NCBI GenBank assembly: GCA_012841765.1
Contig: DUUA01000023.1
Span: 1-15,916 of the forward strand
Reading direction: 5' to 3'
DNA length: 15,916 nucleotides
Origin: Acholeplasmataceae bacterium
GTDB lineage: Bacteria; Bacillota_I; Bacilli_A; ML615J-28; CAG-698
Under the pieces are notes generated by a model, which was not told the DNA's origin, searched no databases, and was given only the letters and a program-made list of their open reading frames with translations. A program made the position numbers and the translations under genes. Within the stretch, counting starts at the first letter, position 1; every line of letters begins with the position of its first letter. Below are positions 12,646 through 15,916 of this stretch, piece after piece.

Positions 12646-15501
12646 ATGAAGAAGTTATTTATTATTATGTTTAGTTTATTGGCAATTGTGCTTTGGGGCT
12701 GTACTCCTAGTGAAGTAGAAGTTGGAGTTCTAAAAGATTATGAACTTCCAGAGTTCATTTATGAAGATGTTTCGTTTCCGACACAGTTTACTGATGTTGA
12801 TAATGTGACTTATCAATTATCTTATTTTTCAAGTAAGCCAGATATTTTAAACGTTTCTGGAAAAATTGGTGAGATAACTAAAAATGAAGAAGTGTCTATA
12901 ACTGTTGAAGCAAAATCTGGAAAAAAAGAATACCAAAAAGAATTTGTGATTTTAGTATTAAAAACGCCTTTAGAAGAAGGTGTTCTTAAAGATTTAGAAA
13001 TACCAAATGTTATTAGTGAAGATTATGGATTTATATTAAATATTACGGATAATCAAAATCAAGAATATAATTTAAAATATTCATCAAGTGATGTTGAAGC
13101 TATTAGTAATAGCGGTAAAGTTAATAGAGATGATACTGATAAAAATGTAACTATTACAGTAATTGCGGAAAGAGAAAATCAATTCTTTAAAAAAGAATAT
13201 AATGTTTTGATTCCAGCTTCTTCAACAGAGGAAAATGATGATGTTTTAACAGCAAAAGAAGCATTTGATTTAGGAATTGAAATAGTTGAAAATGATGTTG
13301 AATTAGCGCTTGTTTTTATGGGGTTTGAATTAACTTGGGTCTCGTCTAATTCTAGTGTTATTGATAAGACAGGCAAATATTATCCTGGTGATCAAGATAC
13401 TAATGTAACATTAACTGCTGAATTTAGAAAAGAAAATGAAGTTTTAGCTACAAAAGATTTCATTGTTTTAGCAAAGGGCTTATCTACACAAGAAAGATTT
13501 TTAATGGCAAGCTCTGATGTTGACCTACCAGTTAGCATTAGTGTAGGAAATGATTTAGATTTAATCGATTCATTTCAACATGGAGTTACTGGTGTTTGGG
13601 AAAGTAACAAACCTGAAATTGTTAGTAGTGATGGTAAGGTAGTTTTTGCAACAACAAAAGAAACAGTTATTTTAACATTGACTTTATCTTATTTAAATGA
13701 GGAATTCAAAATTAATTATACAGTTACAATTAATTCTATTGAAAATTCTTTGGAATTTATGGAAGCTATTGGAGAGATTAATATTCCAAGTAAAACCAAA
13801 GTTGATATATCTCTTCCGTCACTAGTAGAAGTGAATGGGAAAACAATAGAACTTGAATATTTTATTTCAAATACTGATGTTATTGGATATGATGGAGTAA
13901 TAAATAGAGACTCGACTGATAAAAACGTTATAATTACAATTACAAGAAAAACAGATGACCGAGTTGAACAAATTGAAAAAACTGTAACAGTTTTAAAATT
14001 AGGTGTTGAAGATGCTTTTGATTTATTTGAATTAGGCATTACTGAAACTTATAGTGATATTGAACTTCCGGAGAGTTTCATGGGATATGAAATTATTTGG
14101 TTATCTTTTAGTGAAAATATTATTAGCAGTACTGGTAAATATTCTTTTGTTTCAGAAGATACTGAAGTATTATTATCAGCTTTGTTATTGAGTGGAGATT
14201 ATCCTGAAAAAGAGTTTACAGTCATTGCAAAACCTATTCCTGATTTGGAACGACTTAATTTAATTGTAGAAACTATCAATATACCTGAAGTTGCAACTTC
14301 AAATTTAGTTTTAAAAACAATGTTTGATTATGATGTAACGGGAATATGGACAAGTAGTAATGAAGATGTTATTACAACAAGCGGAACGGTATATTTAAGT
14401 GATAGTGAAAAAGTAGTAACTTTAACAGTGAATTTGCAATATGGTGATAGTACTTTAACTAAAGTATTTACAGTCACAACGATTGCAATAGAAGGGAAGC
14501 AAGTTATGGGTCATAATTATCAAGATTACGCAAAAGATTATAATTTAGCTAATATGATAGATGTTCATTTAGAAAATAAAAGATTAGTTTTAGATGAGGG
14601 AAAAACTAGTGGTACATATGTATCAAGTGAATTTAATACAAAAGGTTTTGGAACATTAGTAGCTTCTTGGGCTGCTATTAGTTCAAAAACTGCAACTGCA
14701 GAAATTGAAGTAAAAGTAAAAGTTGATGGAGTTTGGAGTAAATATTTCTCATATCAAAAATGGGGTTTAGGTTTACAAAATAGATCAATTAATTCATCTG
14801 ATTCAATTGCAAAATTATCAACTGATGAACTTGTTGTAGGCAATTCAAAAACTGCAAATGCTTATCAATATAGAGTCACTTTAAGAAGAAATACTATAGC
14901 TGATGAATCTCCTAAATTATTATTAGTAGCTGTTGCATTAACTATTCCTGGTTATACATTTGAAGTAGATCAAACAGGTTTTCCTGATTTTGTTGATTAT
15001 GATGTTCCAAAGTTGAATCAAAATGAAGTTCCTACAATTGGTAATTCTATTTGTAGTATTACTTCTTCAACAATGTTACTTAAATATAAAGGACATGATT
15101 TTACAGAGTTTGATTCTGAATATGAACATAGATATATGGCAGGGCTATTAAAAGATTATGGTTCTGGTATCTATGGGAACTGGGTTTATAATACAGTTGG
15201 AATGAGTGCTTATGGAGAAGAAACTTATGTAAATAAAATGTACTCATTTGCTGAATTACAAAAACATTTAATTGAAGTAGGCCCTATTTCTGCATCGATG
15301 AAGGGGAACATGGGGTTATATACAACTAATGGACATTTAATTGTTGTTAGAGGATACAGAGTTGTAAATGGACAAACACATGTAATTATTAATGATCCTA
15401 ATATTAACAGTAGGTTTGGAGAAGGATTATTTGTTTACTATGAACTGCCGCTGGCAACTTTTATGGCTGCTTGGCGTGGAGTTAACTATATAATTAAATA
15501 A
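12646..15501 (+). CDS. Large lipoprotein with seven Ig-like domains and a C39-like cysteine peptidase domain
   Basis: 951 residues from the ATG at 12646, which is spaced six bases from AGGTG; GTG 12637 and ATG 12640 would overlap that SD. The lipoprotein signal ends in lipobox LWGC with Cys19, so the protein is lipid-anchored outside the membrane. Seven atypical bacterial Ig-like domains follow (about 27-616) in the order A1, A2-B1-C1, A3-B2-C2. Within each type the repeats share clear motifs, such as NRDDTDKNVTIT and NRDSTDKNVIIT. A beta-rich domain (about 620-775) precedes the C39-like papain fold (about 785-951), with Cys803 in SICSITSS, His897 in NGHLIVVRGY and Asp917 in INDPN as a plausible triad. 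C39-like domains outside bacteriocin transporters are mostly uncharacterised peptidases. Alone in its transcription unit, followed by a terminator. Substrate unknown. Confidence 0.85.
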   Translation: MKKLFIIMFSLLAIVLWGCTPSEVEVGVLKDYELPEFIYEDVSFPTQFTDVDNVTYQLSYFSSKPDILNVSGKIGEITKNEEVSITVEAKSGKKEYQKEFVILVLKTPLEEGVLKDLEIPNVISEDYGFILNITDNQNQEYNLKYSSSDVEAISNSGKVNRDDTDKNVTITVIAERENQFFKKEYNVLIPASSTEENDDVLTAKEAFDLGIEIVENDVELALVFMGFELTWVSSNSSVIDKTGKYYPGDQDTNVTLTAEFRKENEVLATKDFIVLAKGLSTQERFLMASSDVDLPVSISVGNDLDLIDSFQHGVTGVWESNKPEIVSSDGKVVFATTKETVILTLTLSYLNEEFKINYTVTINSIENSLEFMEAIGEINIPSKTKVDISLPSLVEVNGKTIELEYFISNTDVIGYDGVINRDSTDKNVIITITRKTDDRVEQIEKTVTVLKLGVEDAFDLFELGITETYSDIELPESFMGYEIIWLSFSENIISSTGKYSFVSEDTEVLLSALLLSGDYPEKEFTVIAKPIPDLERLNLIVETINIPEVATSNLVLKTMFDYDVTGIWTSSNEDVITTSGTVYLSDSEKVVTLTVNLQYGDSTLTKVFTVTTIAIEGKQVMGHNYQDYAKDYNLANMIDVHLENKRLVLDEGKTSGTYVSSEFNTKGFGTLVASWAAISSKTATAEIEVKVKVDGVWSKYFSYQKWGLGLQNRSINSSDSIAKLSTDELVVGNSKTANAYQYRVTLRRNTIADESPKLLLVAVALTIPGYTFEVDQTGFPDFVDYDVPKLNQNEVPTIGNSICSITSSTMLLKYKGHDFTEFDSEYEHRYMAGLLKDYGSGIYGNWVYNTVGMSAYGEETYVNKMYSFAELQKHLIEVGPISASMKGNMGLYTTNGHLIVVRGYRVVNGQTHVIINDPNINSRFGEGLFVYYELPLATFMAAWRGVNYIIK

Positions 15502-15513
15502 CAATAGATTTGT

Positions 15514-15543
15514 AAACTGCACTTTAAAACGTGCAGTTTTTAT
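15514..15543 (+). terminator. Terminator after the C39-like lipoprotein gene
   Basis: Stem AAACTGCAC (15514-15522) with GTGCAGTTT (15531-15539), 8-nt loop, and a T tract formed by the end of the stem and the bases after it. Confidence 0.85.
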
Positions 15544-15712
15544 TTATTTAAATATTTTTTATAGGAAATAATCAATTGAGATGAGCAGATTTTTATTATG
15601 TGTTTTGCAAAATTATAAAGAGTACATGACCGTATTTATTAACATAACATAGTAAATTAAAAAGAGATAAGCGAATGAACAATATTAAAGCAGAAAATAA
15701 ATTTTATTTTTC
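15541..15712. other. AT-rich spacer with no recognisable gene
   Basis: I see no gene, RNA or clear repeat here. A 26-codon frame from the ATG at 15675 has a poor SD and runs through the rpsJ promoter, so it is not called. Confidence 0.5.
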
Positions 15713-15740
15713 TTGCATTAATTTAAATTTTTGGTATACT
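15713..15740 (+). promoter_or_regulatory. Promoter of the ribosomal protein operon beginning with rpsJ
   Basis: TTGCAT (15713-15718), a 16-bp spacer and TATACT (15735-15740), with TGG giving an extended -10. The start is predicted near 15747. Confidence 0.8.
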
Positions 15741-15746
15741 ATACAA

Positions 15747-15875
15747 GGCTTATAGAGAGACATAGATATGCGAGGTTGTTGATACGCACGGGTGCGTTGC
15801 CTATACCTCTTGCTATTAAGTAATTCGCATTGAGTCGAAGCTACAAAATTATTATGTAACGAAGGAGTGAAAAAA
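15747..15875 (+). ncRNA. Structured 5' leader of the rpsJ operon, candidate cis-regulatory RNA
   Basis: About 129 nt lie between the predicted start and the rpsJ ATG. A strong hairpin, ACGCA (15784-15788) with TGCGT (15793-15797) and loop CGGG, sits inside an outer stem, GAGGT (15772-15776) with ACCTC (15805-15809). A further helix, ATGCGA (15768-15773) with TCGCAT (15825-15830), shares two bases with the outer stem. They could stack if shortened, or compete. There is no T tract, so control would be of translation or processing rather than attenuation. S10 operons are often autoregulated by a ribosomal protein through such leaders; which protein would bind here is unknown. Confidence 0.6.
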
Positions 15876-15916
15876 ATGGCAAAACAAGTTTTAAGAATTA
15901 AACTTATTTCTTACGA
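15876..15916 (+). CDS. rpsJ: Ribosomal protein S10, first 13 codons
   Basis: The window ends 41 bases into this gene. MAKQVLRIKLISY matches the N-terminus typical of bacterial S10. The SD GAAGGAG (15861-15867) is well placed. S10 is part of the 30S subunit head and serves as NusE in antitermination. In most bacteria it opens the long S10-spc operon, which would continue beyond the window, and the strong promoter and structured leader fit that. The call rests on a short but characteristic start. Confidence 0.85.
   Translation, partial: MAKQVLRIKLISY

Noticed and set aside
13716..14039. Minus-strand open frame inside the lipoprotein gene.
   Set aside because: Ser/Thr/Ile-rich shadow of the Ig-repeat coding sequence; no start signals.
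15675..15755. 26-codon frame ahead of rpsJ.
   Set aside because: Weak SD, and it runs across the rpsJ -35 and -10 boxes and into the leader.
1..15916. CRISPR arrays, insertion sequences, phage modules, toxin-antitoxin or known defence genes.
   Set aside because: No spaced direct repeats, transposase or integrase motifs, or defence-family signatures seen on either strand.

Overview
The window is very AT-rich bacterial DNA with short intergenic gaps and many strong hairpin terminators, Shine-Dalgarno (SD) motifs and sigma-A-type promoters. Trp is written TGG throughout and no gene needs TGA to be read as Trp, so the standard bacterial code applies. The single TGA stop, at the end of the MarR gene, is followed at once by TAG. 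Base composition, the FeoA/FeoB genes and the large Ig-repeat lipoprotein with a C39-like domain suggest a low-GC Bacillota or a standard-code Mollicutes-like lineage (Acholeplasma/Izemoplasma type). That placement is inferred, not proven.

Layout, left to right. The 5' part of thpR lies on the minus strand. Divergent from it is a two-gene unit: an exported transglutaminase-like protein with InlB-type repeats and a C-terminal membrane anchor, and a small DUF308/HdeD-like membrane protein that appears to start at a non-canonical AUA codon. Next comes a tight marR-ABC-ABC operon encoding a heterodimeric type IV (TM287/288-like) exporter with one degenerate ATPase site, behind a palindromic operator. 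A bidirectional terminator separates it from a minus-strand DtxR/MntR-type regulator. That regulator is divergent from feoA-feoB-(FeoB-associated Cys-rich protein), a ferrous iron uptake operon with an inverted repeat at its start site. Two paralogous DUF5698/DUF2179 membrane proteins follow, with a tRNA-Arg(CCU) gene between them. A minus-strand cytoplasmic SGNH/GDSL hydrolase comes next. Then there is a 951-residue lipoprotein with seven Ig-like domains and a C-terminal C39-like cysteine peptidase domain. The window ends in the first codons of rpsJ (ribosomal protein S10), behind a strong promoter and a structured leader RNA of about 130 nt.

How the genes work together. The iron block is self-contained: a metal-responsive repressor, its probable operator, the transporter and its small partner. 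The MarR block is a self-regulated drug or lipid export unit. The two large surface proteins, one membrane-anchored with a transglutaminase fold and one a lipoprotein with a C39-like fold, are both putative extracellular Cys-His-Asp enzymes. They are not in one operon. I found no CRISPR array, insertion sequence, phage gene or classical defence system. The points most worth a second look are the rpsJ leader RNA, the duplicated three-domain Ig supermodule, the AUA start, and the regulatory palindromes.
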